A DNA stretch of 64,000 bases. Origin: Rhipidocladum racemiflorum (taxonomy: Eukaryota > Streptophyta > Magnoliopsida > Poales > Poaceae). The translations under genes were made by a program, and so were the position numbers. The number at the start of each line of letters is the position of its first letter. Positions within the stretch are counted from its first letter, which is position 1. The notes under the pieces were generated by a model. That model was not told where the DNA came from. It saw nothing but the letters and a program-made list of their open reading frames with translations, and made no database searches. This document shows positions 35,019 through 44,216 of the stretch, in pieces. The DNA lies in assembly GCA_036346355.1 (NCBI GenBank), contig CM070571.1:45714293-45778292 (forward strand). Reading direction: 5' to 3'.

Positions 35019-35270
35019 CTACCAACTAGACCACATATGCACCAACCCGTGCCTGTTGCCAGTATAGATCTCGTTCCTGTCATCTTCGTAGAACAGCGCT
35101 GTGATGTCCTCCAGAGCTTCTGGAATGGTACTCCAGGATGAGGACCTCTTGGGGCTACCATTCTTGCAAGGGGCAGTATCGAGGGTGGGATCGTTCGCGG
35201 CAATCTTAGCGGTGCATTTGTCGGTCATAATGTCGCTCATGTTGACGGATCCAATCGGTGAAGTGCACAT
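35019..35270 (-). pseudogene. Possible C-terminal fragment of a WD40-repeat protein
   Basis: 83 codons ending in a stop at 35019. The last part, ALFYEDDRNEIYTGNRHGLV followed by HMWSSW, has the look of a final WD40 strand pair: an acidic turn, I-Y-T-G-x-R-x-G, then H-x-W-S. The N-terminal part (MSDIMTDKCTAKIAANDPT) is low complexity. There is no convincing upstream exon or acceptor, so it is either an isolated terminal exon or a captured fragment. WD40 assignment is by eye only. Confidence 0.3.
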
Positions 35271-35916
35271 ATTGCAGTTATTTCAAGATAATTTTCCACT
35301 AGTTATATGAAACCAGAAAAGAAATCTTATCACATTTATCACTTATGGTAAAGGTGGTCAACATTGAGAAAACTAGCCTATACCATAGTTAATTTTTGTA
35401 ACCATCACTTCTAAAGCAATGAACTTAGCAGCTCTCCTTCTATTTATTTTTTTTAAAAGAAGTTTGCATCACTGAAACTTCAACGACAAGAACAAGCTTT
35501 TCTCAAGGTAAAGTTCACAAAAAACCCGTGAATAGTGTATGGAAAATCCAGATTAATGGAAAATTACCAACCATGTTTATTTATATACCAATCCTCATTT
35601 ACTAAAATCTCAGAAAATCTATACCAAGCATGTTTATTTTCATTTACTATAATCTTAGAAATTTCATTTATCCTCATTTACTACAATCTCAGAAAATCTA
35701 TGCCAAACATGTTTAGGATCCAAGGGGGAGGGCGATCTAAAATTGCTCTATTTTATTTTTATATCTACATTCATTATTATCATTGCTTTTTTTCTTCCAA
35801 GTAGTGATGTACAGTATATTTGCTTGTGTTGATTCCAAGACTGCCAGCATCGAGCCTCATGGTAAGCTGAAGTAACCCACCAGTGCAAAATCATTTCCAC
35901 ATCATATGTTAAATAC
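35271..35916. other. Intergenic between gene fragments
   Basis: No gene. At 35565-35715 the CATGTTTATTT / CTCATTTACTA / AATCTCAGAAAATCTA blocks repeat about two and a half times, a small degenerate local repeat. Just below 35917 on the minus strand (35910-35820) the sequence is only weakly reminiscent of the next part of a methyltransferase domain. Confidence 0.4.
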
Positions 35917-36005
35917 CTTAGAATTCCCGTACCACAACCAACATCCAACATCCAATACAGTTGCTCCATTCATGAGGCTACGATTAATTGCCCAGAAGGG
36001 CATCT
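35917..36005 (-). pseudogene. PRMT3: PRMT3-like pseudogene, methyltransferase motif I exon
   Basis: On the minus strand an acceptor TACTTACAG leads into GATGCCCTTCTGGGC, then SLMNGATVLDVGC, then (one frame on) LDVGCGTGIL, ending at donor GTATTT (35916 downward). This is S-adenosylmethionine-binding motif I of plant protein arginine methyltransferase 3. It is broken: stop codons follow LLGN, and GGATGTT is duplicated, shifting the frame within the VLDVGC motif. It lies downstream of the first exon at 36597-36844 in the right order and strand. The other exons are missing or unrecognisable. Confidence 0.65.
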
Positions 36006-36596
36006 CTGTAAGTATCTGTTCTTACCTGAAAAAGTTGGCCACATAGAGTTCATTGGTCTTTTAGATCATACATGTGAACACAGGAAATTAAAAAAGCAGA
36101 CATATATGCGAAGAGTTCACGTATTTTGTCGCCAATCATCTCTCTACGAATGCCAAATGAACTATAAGACCCAAAGTAGTTATCATCCACACTTTTAATT
36201 TCCTTAATTAGCAGTAGTACTAGCACGTAAAATCTTTAGCTTCCTATCATTCTGTCCCTGAGCAAGAGACTCAATGCTCTCCCTACAAGTACTTTCAATA
36301 TTAAGTGCTTGCTAAAAATAACAAGCACAGAGATTTAACAAAATTGCAATCTAAATCAAGTCGAAACAACCATGAAACAGAATTAGTGCCTATGCAAGCT
36401 GTGATTTTCATTGTACTGTTGTAAAATAAGATTACTAATTACATTATACGCACTACGTTCCTAACTACTTAGCTTTATACGAACGTACAAAGATTAGCTT
36501 TATACGAATAAAAATTAAGTTCATACGATACGCATCTGGGTCCAAACCACCAAGCTGAGAAGCCGCTAAATCCACAGAAGAAAGAGAGAAACGCAC
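36006..36596 (-). other. Remains of introns between the PRMT3-like exons
   Basis: AT-rich. No further PRMT3 exon was recognised here, although several would be expected between the zinc-finger exon and motif I. Confidence 0.4.
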
Positions 36597-36844
36597 CTTG
36601 AATTGAACAGAATTGATGAGCCTGATGCATCCATAGAAATCCATCCCCAGCTCCCTCACGACCTTGTAGAAATCGAACCGTGAGCTGCAGAACAGGCAGA
36701 GGAGGCCTCCGTCGACGGCAGCCGCGTTGTTGCCGTTCGAGCCCTAGTCGTCCCACCCCTCCTCGTCCTCGTCATCCTCATGTTCTTCGCCTTCGTCGCG
36801 GAGCGGCTCTTCCTTGGGAGGGAGCTCGGTTTCTGAGTCGCCAT
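36597..36844 (-). pseudogene. PRMT3: PRMT3-like pseudogene, first exon
   Basis: The ATG at 36844 starts MATQKPSSLP. After a one-base frame change it reads KEEPLRDEGEEHEDDEDEEG and WDD, a TAG in place of the usual Trp, then GGLLCLFCSSRFDFYKVVRE and LGMDFYGCIRLINSVQFK before donor GTGCG (36596). Plant PRMT3 has this acidic N-terminus, a C2H2 finger and the LGMDFYGC-type helix. Here the finger has its CxxC but lacks the segment carrying the two histidines, so Cys-Phe-Cys runs straight to FDFYKVV. Frameshift, nonsense codon and finger deletion together make this a dead copy. In the family the finger contacts ribosomal protein substrates. Confidence 0.75.
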
Positions 36845-36962
36845 GGCAAATGCTTCTTCGTGGACGGGCAAGCGAAGCAGCTCGGTGGAGATCGAGGTCG
36901 GCGAGCGGATGTGATTGTGGAGGCCACGTGAGGACGATGATGATGGCGAGCTCGGCTGGAGG

Positions 36963-37633
36963 CAAGGTTTCAAAATTCGTTTTGGATTAAATCTCGTCAC
37001 CTGTCGAAATCCGAAATTTCGCCGAGATCGTATTATTTCGGAAGAAATCCGAACGAAATACAAAAACCAAATTTTAAATTCGGTCAAAACCGGTCAAATC
37101 GGATCAAATTTTAATCAAATCTCGGTAAAATTCACCGAGATCTCGGACTTTGATTTTTTTTAGGGTTTTTTCCAATTTCGCTGGAATTATGATCTACCGA
37201 CTGTCCCACATGGGAAACGACGCGAAGAATCCAATCCGGTCAAAATCCGGTTAAATCCGATCAAAATTTATTCAAATCTCGGTTAAAAAACTGAGATTTC
37301 GGTCCATTTCACCGAGATTTCGCCGAGATTATAGGATACTGTAGCACTTTTAAATTTATGATAGTAAAAAATCGTCAATTTTTTTTTGAAATTTTGGTCA
37401 GGCATGGAAAACAACTTGAACAATCCAATCCGGCCAAACTCCGGTTAAATCCGGTCAAAATTTATTCAAATCTCGGTTAAAAAACGAGATTTCGGTCAAT
37501 TTCACCGAGATTATAGGATACTGTAGCACTTTTAAATTTTTTTAGGGTTTTTTTAATTTCGCCGGGATTATGGAACTCTGGGGGGGGTCCGAAATCCGAA
37601 ATTTCGTGGGATTTCGGCGAGAATTTGAACCCT
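36963..37633. mobile_element. Short MULE-type element (9-bp target duplication)
   Basis: Inserted 119 bp upstream of the PRMT3-like start. The ends are inverted: left CAAGGTTTCAAAATTCG; right, on the minus strand, AGGGTTCAAATTCTCG. The exact 9-bp repeat GGCTGGAGG flanks it at 36954-36962 and 37634-37642. The interior repeats AATCCGGTCAAA, CAAATCTCGGTTAAAA and CACCGAGATTTCGCCGAGAT several times, with two long related halves (about 37190-37345 and 37405-37520). Noncoding. Confidence 0.78.
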
Positions 37634-37642
37634 GGCTGGAGG

Positions 37643-38316
37643 AGGGGGCATCGGCTGTTGGAAATCAACCGGCGAGAATACACGCACACTTGCAAGCTAA
37701 GGAACACAGAGGAAATTTTTTGTGCGGCCTAAAAAACTACACTTTCTGCTTTCTCTCAATGGTATTTAAAGGGAAAAAAATACACGTACTGTTACTACTC
37801 CTATATGCAGCTACATTTGAAACTCCTGCATGCATGCAGTTACTTGCTAATTAAGGCCATTAGAGTAAGATGCAACTGAACATGCAGGAAACTGATGCAA
37901 CTAGCCTCAAACATGCAACTAGAAACTGATGCATACGTGCATGATGCATAGTAACTGGCCATTAGTAACGCCTGGATTAATAACATCGGCGAGATCTGCG
38001 GGCGGAGGAGGTGCCAGGAGGGATGCCGGAAGAGTTGTCGCTACTGAAAAAAAATACGGTTTTAGTATAAAATTATCGGTAATATCTACCCATCACAAAC
38101 ATGAAGTGAGACTACTGTATAAACATATCGATAGGAATTCATCGTGCAAACCTTGTCTCCCAGCGCGTTTCGCCTCCCTCAAACCCTAGCCCCCCAGCAT
38201 CCTCTTGGACAGACTCCTCCCCGGCAACGTCCTCCTCGGCTACCTTCCATCCCCTTCCTCCTTTCGGCCTCCCTTCGGCTGCATGGGATGTAGGATCTGG
38301 GCGGCGACAATCTGCC
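37643..38316. other. Unassigned region with 5' flank of the Rab pseudogene
   Basis: 37650-38050 is unassigned; TGTTGGAAATCAACCGG at 37654 resembles an LTR start but has no partner here. From about 38160 to 38316 the CT-rich sequence looks like the 5' leader of the Rab-like sequence that follows. Confidence 0.35.
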
Positions 38317-38442
38317 ATGGAGCATCGTGTGGACAACGAGTACAACTACCTCTTCAAGATCGTGTTCATCGGCGATTTCGGCATTGATAAGTCCAACATC
38401 CTCTCCCGCTTTACCCACAACGAGTTTTGCCTCAAGCCCAAG
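38317..38442 (+). pseudogene. RabA/Rab11-like small GTPase pseudogene, first part
   Basis: ATG at 38317: MEHRVDNEYNYLFKIVFIGD then FGIDKSNILSRFTHNEFCLK and PK, where a solo LTR interrupts. It continues at 41829. This is the N-terminus of a plant RabA (Rab11) vesicle-trafficking GTPase. The P-loop GDSGVGKS of the family is changed to GDFGIDKS; losing the GVGK glycine should abolish nucleotide binding, so the copy was probably already dead. Confidence 0.85.
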
Positions 38443-41400
38443 TGTAACACCCCAAAATTTTGCTTTTCTTAAATTCATGTGTGATTTGGCACTTTGGTGA
38501 ATTTTTGGAATTTTCTGGAATTTATTTGGATTTATTTGGATTTAATTTGAATTTATTCCATATTGAAATAATTAAAGAGTTAAACTTTGCAAATAAAATT
38601 TTGCTGGAAATATTTTATTTGAGTCCAAAATGTTCTAAAATATTTTCCAGAATTTTTCTGGAATTTTTCTGAGTCTTTTGCTATTTTTAATGAATTAAAT
38701 GAATTACTGGGAATTATTTTAATTATTAAATCGCTGGAAATTCGAGTTGGGTTAAGTACTATTCATCCGACCGAGTCGGAACCCGAGTCGGACTCGAGTC
38801 CGACCCGAGCCACGTGACTCGACCGAACCAGCTCTAAACCTAATCGATCCCAACCGTTGGATCGAGATCCAACGATCGAGGATTGGGCCTTTGTTTCGGC
38901 CGGGTCGGTTCGGACGTCTTGGCGCTGGCAATCGTGGCGTTGATCGGACACGTGTACGGCCGCTGGTCGTCGTCTCCGCCGAGTCCGATCCGACTGCCGC
39001 CGCGCCTCCGCCGGGTTCGTTAGGGTTCCGGGTTCTGCGCGCATGCCTAGGCTATTTAAGGCCCGGACCGGCCCCCGAGGTTGCCCTCTTCCATGCGCCC
39101 CGTTTGCCCTAGCTAATAGAGCTCAAGCCGCCGCCAAGCCGTGCCGATTGCTCGCCGAAGTTGGGCGGAGCCGCTACGGTTTCCTCGTCTTCTCCGGCAC
39201 CGATAGCCCTTGTCCGCCGTGTTGGAGCCCAGGTTCGGAACCCCCCAAGACAAGGCGCACTTGCGGGACATCTCGATCACGCCGGAGAACGCCCGTAGCG
39301 CCGCGCCCGTGGTCATCTTCCCTAGCGGCAGAACCCACCGCTGGTGACTTCATCTCCGTCCACGAGCTCCGTGCACCGTTGGATCTTCATCGGACGATCA
39401 CGGTGAGTCCACGTTTCCCCGAAACTTTGGAAAACCAGATTGGATCTGGACATCAAGATCCAACGGCCCACGATCGCCACGTGCTGGAAACTGCGTTAAC
39501 TTAGGGTAGATCTAGACCGTTGGATCTAGATCCAACGGCCATGATCATGCCACGTAGCCGCCGCCGCGCCGTGCGTTGAGTCATCGACTGCCGCCCGCGC
39601 GGCCGCCGAGCCTGGCGTGATCGCGCATCACCGACATGCGGGCCCGCATGTCGATGTCTCGCCGAGTCGCACCGCACGTGACTCCATCGACGGTGGGACC
39701 CGCGTGTTAGCGACCCGAGCCGTGGACCGGGTCCACGGTGGACCGAGCCGCACCGTGCGCCGAGTCCGTGAGCCGGCTGACATCATCCGACCAATCAGGA
39801 GCCGACACGTGTCACCCATGACGCAATAAATGATTTTCCGAAAAAGAAAATTATGTATTAATTCGAAATAATGATTTCAGATTTTGATTCAAATTTCAAA
39901 CGCTTATAACTTTTGCGTTTCAACTCCGATTTGAGTGATTCAAATTTCTAAATTTGTAGAAAATTCAGATCTACTCAATTATGAATTTTATTTAATTTTT
40001 GGGACTAAAGTTTTTCTCTGTAAAATTATTTAATTGATTATTTAAACTTCAAAATGCTATAACTTTTGCATTTTAACTCCGAATTTGACGATTCCAGTTC
40101 CTAAAAATTCATAAAATTATGTTCTCTCTGTTTATGGATTTTATTTGGAGCTTTGGGATGCTTTTGCCTATTGTTTATTTGTGTATTGCTATTTGCACGC
40201 TTTACGAGTAGACGTTGAAGTGCCGGAAGGATTCGAAGGAGAAGTATTGACTCAGGATCCAACTCAAGACCAAGAACAAGTACTTTTTGAAGGCAAGTTG
40301 TGCTTTGACCATGTTGATCCTATTTTGAAACCTATTTTGGTTCAAATTATTGCATGCTAGTTCAATTAGAAAATACTTTATTTAAATATGGGAAATTAGA
40401 TAAATGCCAAATTGCTGTATGACACCTTGATTAATTAAATATGTGCCATGACCCTTGTCACCCTAGTTGTGGATTACTAGTTGGACATTATTAAATTGCC
40501 AACATGGGTTTTAGACCGTTGTAGTATGTTGCTTAGACCTGCTACGTGCTCATGACATGATTTTGGACAATCAAATGTTAATATTGACTTAATGATATAT
40601 TGAACCTGTTTTGGAAAGGTATCATGTGATGTTGATGGCACGTGGTGCATGGTAACCAACTGGGGTTTGATAAATAGTTTTCGACCGGGGCATGTGGCAA
40701 GAATGATCAGGTGGGCCAGTTGTGGCATTGGGAATGTTGATTTGGTTCTTCGGGTAGTCTTGCCCTGGTCACCCTAAGGACTTAACCTTGCAAGCCTTTG
40801 AACTGAGTCAATCTTGCAACCACATGTCTGTAATGGGACGGACCTAGTTGATTAAGTTGCTAATAACGCACTGTGGGACCTCGGGAGGTCAACTACACCC
40901 TTTGTGTAAGTTGTGCGGGGAGCGTCTGGGTGAGGCCAGGTACCCATCTAACGGTTGATTGGCCTAAACTTCGCCTTAGCTAAGGGAAGGGTTAGTGTGC
41001 AATAACCGGGGAGGACCACTTGTATTGTTAGAATTTTCCGAAAGACTTTGTTACGGGAACTCGCCTTTGTGGTGTTTGACTGTATCTTGTGGGTAAAGTG
41101 CATAACCTCTGCAGAGTGTACAATCTATTCAAATAGCCATGTCCGCGGTATTGGACATCGCTCGGGAATTACAGTCAAGGGTTAGATTTTCATGAAATAA
41201 CTTGGACTTGAAAGGTTGGGTTTGGTTAAATAATGATGTTGACGGAAATGAGGATTAGGATGGGAAAGATGTTTATTAAACTCCTTGAAAAATTTGTTAT
41301 GCTTTACTTGTTACTACTGCTTTCGAATCTACTTATGATACTTGTTAAAATGCTGTTTACTGCAAAAATACCTTGAGCCACTCCTTTGTATTAAGCCATG

Positions 41401-41823
41401 CATGTAGTATATTAGCTGCATTCTGTGCATGACTTGCTGAGTACCAAGTACTCACCCTTGCCACAATACAACACCAGTTGAAGAGGAGACTACACCAGCT
41501 TTGGAGGAGGAGCTCCAAGAGGAACCGTCTACTTAGGGAGCGAGTCCAGTCAGTTGCCTGTGGTATACTGGATGGCGCCACGAAGTTATCTTATTTTTCC
41601 GCTGCTACTATTTCTCTCTTAATAAGTTTCGCCCTGCGAGGCGTATATTTGTAACTTGACCATAAGGTCGAGCAACCAGTTTGACTATCTAATTAAAGTA
41701 CTTTATTAGTATCGAGTGGTATGATTGTGATATTTACCGATGTTCAGACTGTGTGCACTAGCGCATTCCTGGACTAGTGCTGAATACACAGAGGGTCCGG
41801 ATTTGCAAATTCGGGTCCCGACA
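38443..41823 (+). mobile_element. Solo LTR of the Gypsy-1 family (3381 bp)
   Basis: Starts TGTAACACCCCAAAATTTTG and ends AATTCGGGTCCCGACA, matching both LTRs of the element at 44217-56057 along its whole length. An exact 5-bp target duplication CCAAG flanks it (38438-38442 and 41824-41828). No primer site or internal sequence is present, so it is the product of LTR-LTR recombination. It contains TATA-like CTATTTAA at 39052-39059 and the conserved small frame at 40145-40360. Confidence 0.95.
40145..40360 (+). other. Small open frame conserved in all three Gypsy-1 LTRs (solo copy)
   Basis: 71 codons. The shared part, LHALRVDVEVPEGFEGEVL, is followed by an acidic QDPTQDQEQVLFEGKLCFDH. Equivalent frames are at 45910-46137 and 54346-54573. 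It may be nothing more than chance openness in a recent family, but all three copies keep it while other LTR parts are riddled with indels. Confidence 0.4.
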
Positions 41824-41828
41824 CCAAG

Positions 41829-41867
41829 TCCACCATTGGCATTGAGTTTGCCACCTGCACCCTCTAG
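41829..41867 (+). pseudogene. RabA/Rab11-like pseudogene, second part
   Basis: Directly after the target duplication the frame resumes: STIGIEFATCTL, then TAG at 41865 where the family has Gln (RTLQVEGK). Sequence after that is not Rab-like. The G2/effector segment (STIGxEFA) is therefore present, but everything from the switch II region on is absent. Confidence 0.8.
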
Positions 41868-42704
41868 GTCCCTACTCTCACACGATCCATCATCCTCATC
41901 CTCATCTTGTCGCATATGTTTGATCTAAACCTATTTGTTTACTCATGGGCAGAAATTAAGTTACGTTAAATGATGCGAACCGCAATGAATAAAATGAATC
42001 AAATGTTGGTTGTACTGCAAATTAGGTTATAACATAGAGTGACTATACAATCGCAATGCACGAATGATATGATGAGTTTCTCATAGAAAGATTTGCCTTG
42101 TGCCTTTTCCTCCATAAGTCAGTTGAACTATTAATCCATCTACTTTACTAGAGCTCAGAAGTGAATATATTGTTCAATGTTGGAAATAGTAAGTTTAACT
42201 TTGTGATAGTTGAGCTTCTGTTGCTAATTTATATGCGGTATGGGAATTTCTACTGCTTTAATGAAATCCTAATAAGGTGGCAAAACTCAAATAACGATTG
42301 CTTTTGTGTTCAAATTCCATTGGTTCATCCAAACATGCATCTTATTTTGCTGTGCTTTTTTATTTTGTCAGCATCTGAAATATTTGCGGTTTTAGAAACT
42401 GGTGTGGTAAATATGGTTCTGCACTGTATTTATCATCATGTGATTACAATGTAGTAATCAAAATGAGCAACTTGCAATGACCAAGTGACTAGGTTTTTAT
42501 CATTTAGTGGATTAGACCTTTCAATGTCCATGCCTCGAAACCTGGCCTGTTAATGCATGAGTTCTTTGATTGGTTTTATTACATTTAAGAGAGAACTTCT
42601 AAAGTTCATGATCTGTTTGGTTGCATCATTATCATTCTAGTGTAGTATGGACCTTCGTGATCTAGTTTCATTATACTGACTTTTTTGTGATAATTGATCT
42701 ACTT
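41868..42704. other. AT-rich intergenic stretch
   Basis: No gene or recognised repeat. A 97-codon frame at 42161-42454 is hydrophobic and composition-driven. Confidence 0.4.
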
Positions 42705-43345
42705 GTGTGAAATTATGTGTTGAAAAATTAGCTTAAGAATTGAATTTGCAAAATGTGTTTGTGCATGTGTTTGAAAAATTGACAAGAAACAGTGTGTCTC
42801 TTTTGCGCCAGACCAAAGTTTCAGAAAACAGTAAGTTCCTATTTTACGCCGGACCGCTGCACCGGACCAAACTTTTTGTCCGTGGTGAACGTCATCTACG
42901 CCGGACCGAATTTTGCATCTGCGCCGGACCAAGTTTTTTGGTCCGTAGTGACCAAGTTTTCGAGATGTGAAATTTGCATCTGCGCCGGACCAAACTTTTG
43001 GTCCGTGGTAAACAGTGTTTTTACGGCTATTTTTACATACACGTCGGACCAAATTTTTGAGCGTTGTTTTTGCATGTACGCCGGACCAAATATTTGGTCC
43101 GTTGTAAACGTGTTTTTGAACATGTTTTCTCTGATTTGAACCGAGACTTTCGCATGTACGCCGGACCAAATATTTGGTCCGTCGTGAGCTGCGTCGGACC
43201 GATGTTTGGTCCAGCGTGAATGGTTTTTTGCTCGAGGTTGATTTTTGTGGTTTTGAAAATTTTTTGGTGATTGATATGTGGTTATGAAATTTGTTTGCAT
43301 TTCATAATGCATGTTTTGAACTTATGCAATGCTCGTGTGAGTATT
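42705..43345 (+). repeat. Repeat with an array of palindromic 20-bp motifs
   Basis: Reverse-orientation relative of 1-745. It contains at least six modules of the type CGGACCAAAT + ATTTGGTCCG, which is self-complementary. Examples: 43080-43100 and 43161-43181 exact; 42985, 42926 and 42863 with altered centres; 43046 and 43196 partly decayed. Spacing is about 60-80 bp. The modules are embedded in phrases such as TTTGCATGTACGC and GTAAACG. Consistent with an LTR or transposon subterminal region. Confidence 0.75.
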
Positions 43346-43653
43346 TGCATGGACTAATGTTGAGTCAAGTCGCGGACTTGTGCTCGAAGAATTTTGTGTT
43401 TTGTTCATGTGCAGGAATTCCTCGAAGGCGAACGTGGTCGATGACGGGACCGGAACTAGGTTCATGGAGGAACTAAGGTTCGAGACTAGGTTCAGGGAGG
43501 AACCTAGGTCTTGGTGGTCAAGGATGTCATGCGGGACGTTCGGGCTAAGAGAATGGTGCACATGAAGAATGGTTAGTCACGTGAGTATGGCATGGTGGCC
43601 ATACACGTGCAAGAGCTGTATTTTGCCAGGTTGGGCCAAGTGGAGTTGTGTTG
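43346..43653. other. Unassigned continuation of the palindromic-motif repeat
   Basis: GAGGAACTAAGGTTCGAG and GAGGAACCTAGGTC repeats at 43463-43512. No gene recognised. Confidence 0.35.
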
Positions 43654-43869
43654 AATACATACTCCTTCTAGGATTAGGAGTACAAATTGTATTCATGACT
43701 CCTTGTGTTTTGCTCCTTTAAATAGGAGGGGTTATCTCCTGTTGAAGGGCATCAATTAGAGCTGGGCGCATTGAGAGCTTAGAGCTTTGTATTAGGTTTG
43801 TACTCTTTTGATGGGAGTACTTTAGACAAAAGAAATAAAGATCAATTCTTCCAGATCCTTCCGTCCTAC
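43654..43869 (+). repeat. LTR-like promoter/terminator remnant
   Basis: Begins TGTTGAATACATAC and ends CCGTCCTACA (TG...CA). It carries CCTTTAAATAGG (TATA-like, about 43717) and AAATAAAG (polyadenylation-like, about 43841). No target duplication was found. It could be the end of the LTR that starts in the preceding palindromic repeat. No partner in the window. Confidence 0.35.
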
Positions 43870-43917
43870 AGTAACCACTTTGGTACAGTCTTTCCTATTT
43901 TGGTTCTTGTTTGCATG

Positions 43918-44216
43918 CCCTGGGAAAAAGTCGTCAGAGTATGCTCCATCCTCTCCAGAAAGGACTTTGGGTAGAACTTGGCTCGGAAGCGAGCCACAAA
44001 ATCCTCCCAGGTGACCGGTCCAAGAGCGGGGGCTCTAGCAGAAGGAACCCCCTCCCACCAGATATCCGCTTGGCCCTTCAGCTGGAAGGCCACAAAGTGA
44101 GTTCTCTGGACCGAGGTCAACTCCAGAACCTCAAACTATCGCTCCATGTACCGCAGCCAATCTGCGGTCTGAACCGGCGTGCCCGCTCCGTCAAAAGTGT
44201 CCAGACGGAGGGACAT
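43918..44216 (-). pseudogene. Gypsy-2 gag fragment, 3' half (copy 1), split by Gypsy-1
   Basis: Minus-strand gag domain: RTHFVAFQLKGQADIWWEGV then GPVTWEDFVARFRAKFYPKS and FLERMEHTL. It corresponds base for base to 62048-62346 with scattered differences. It is cut on its gag 5' side by the insertion of Gypsy-1 and continues at 56058-56371. Its downstream edge breaks off at about 43918. It shares the nonsense TAG after YMER with copy 2. Confidence 0.85.

Noticed and set aside
35820..35916. Further PRMT3 exon sequence downstream of motif I
   Set aside because: Only a vague resemblance to the segment after motif I in a shifted frame, with no splice support; not enough to annotate.
37654..38050. 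TGTTGGAAATC as the start of a Copia LTR
   Set aside because: No matching end, primer site, polypurine tract or target duplication found nearby.
43654..43869. Complete solo LTR with TG...CA ends
   Set aside because: The flanking five-base sequences differ (AGTTG versus GTAAC), so it is listed only as an LTR-like remnant.
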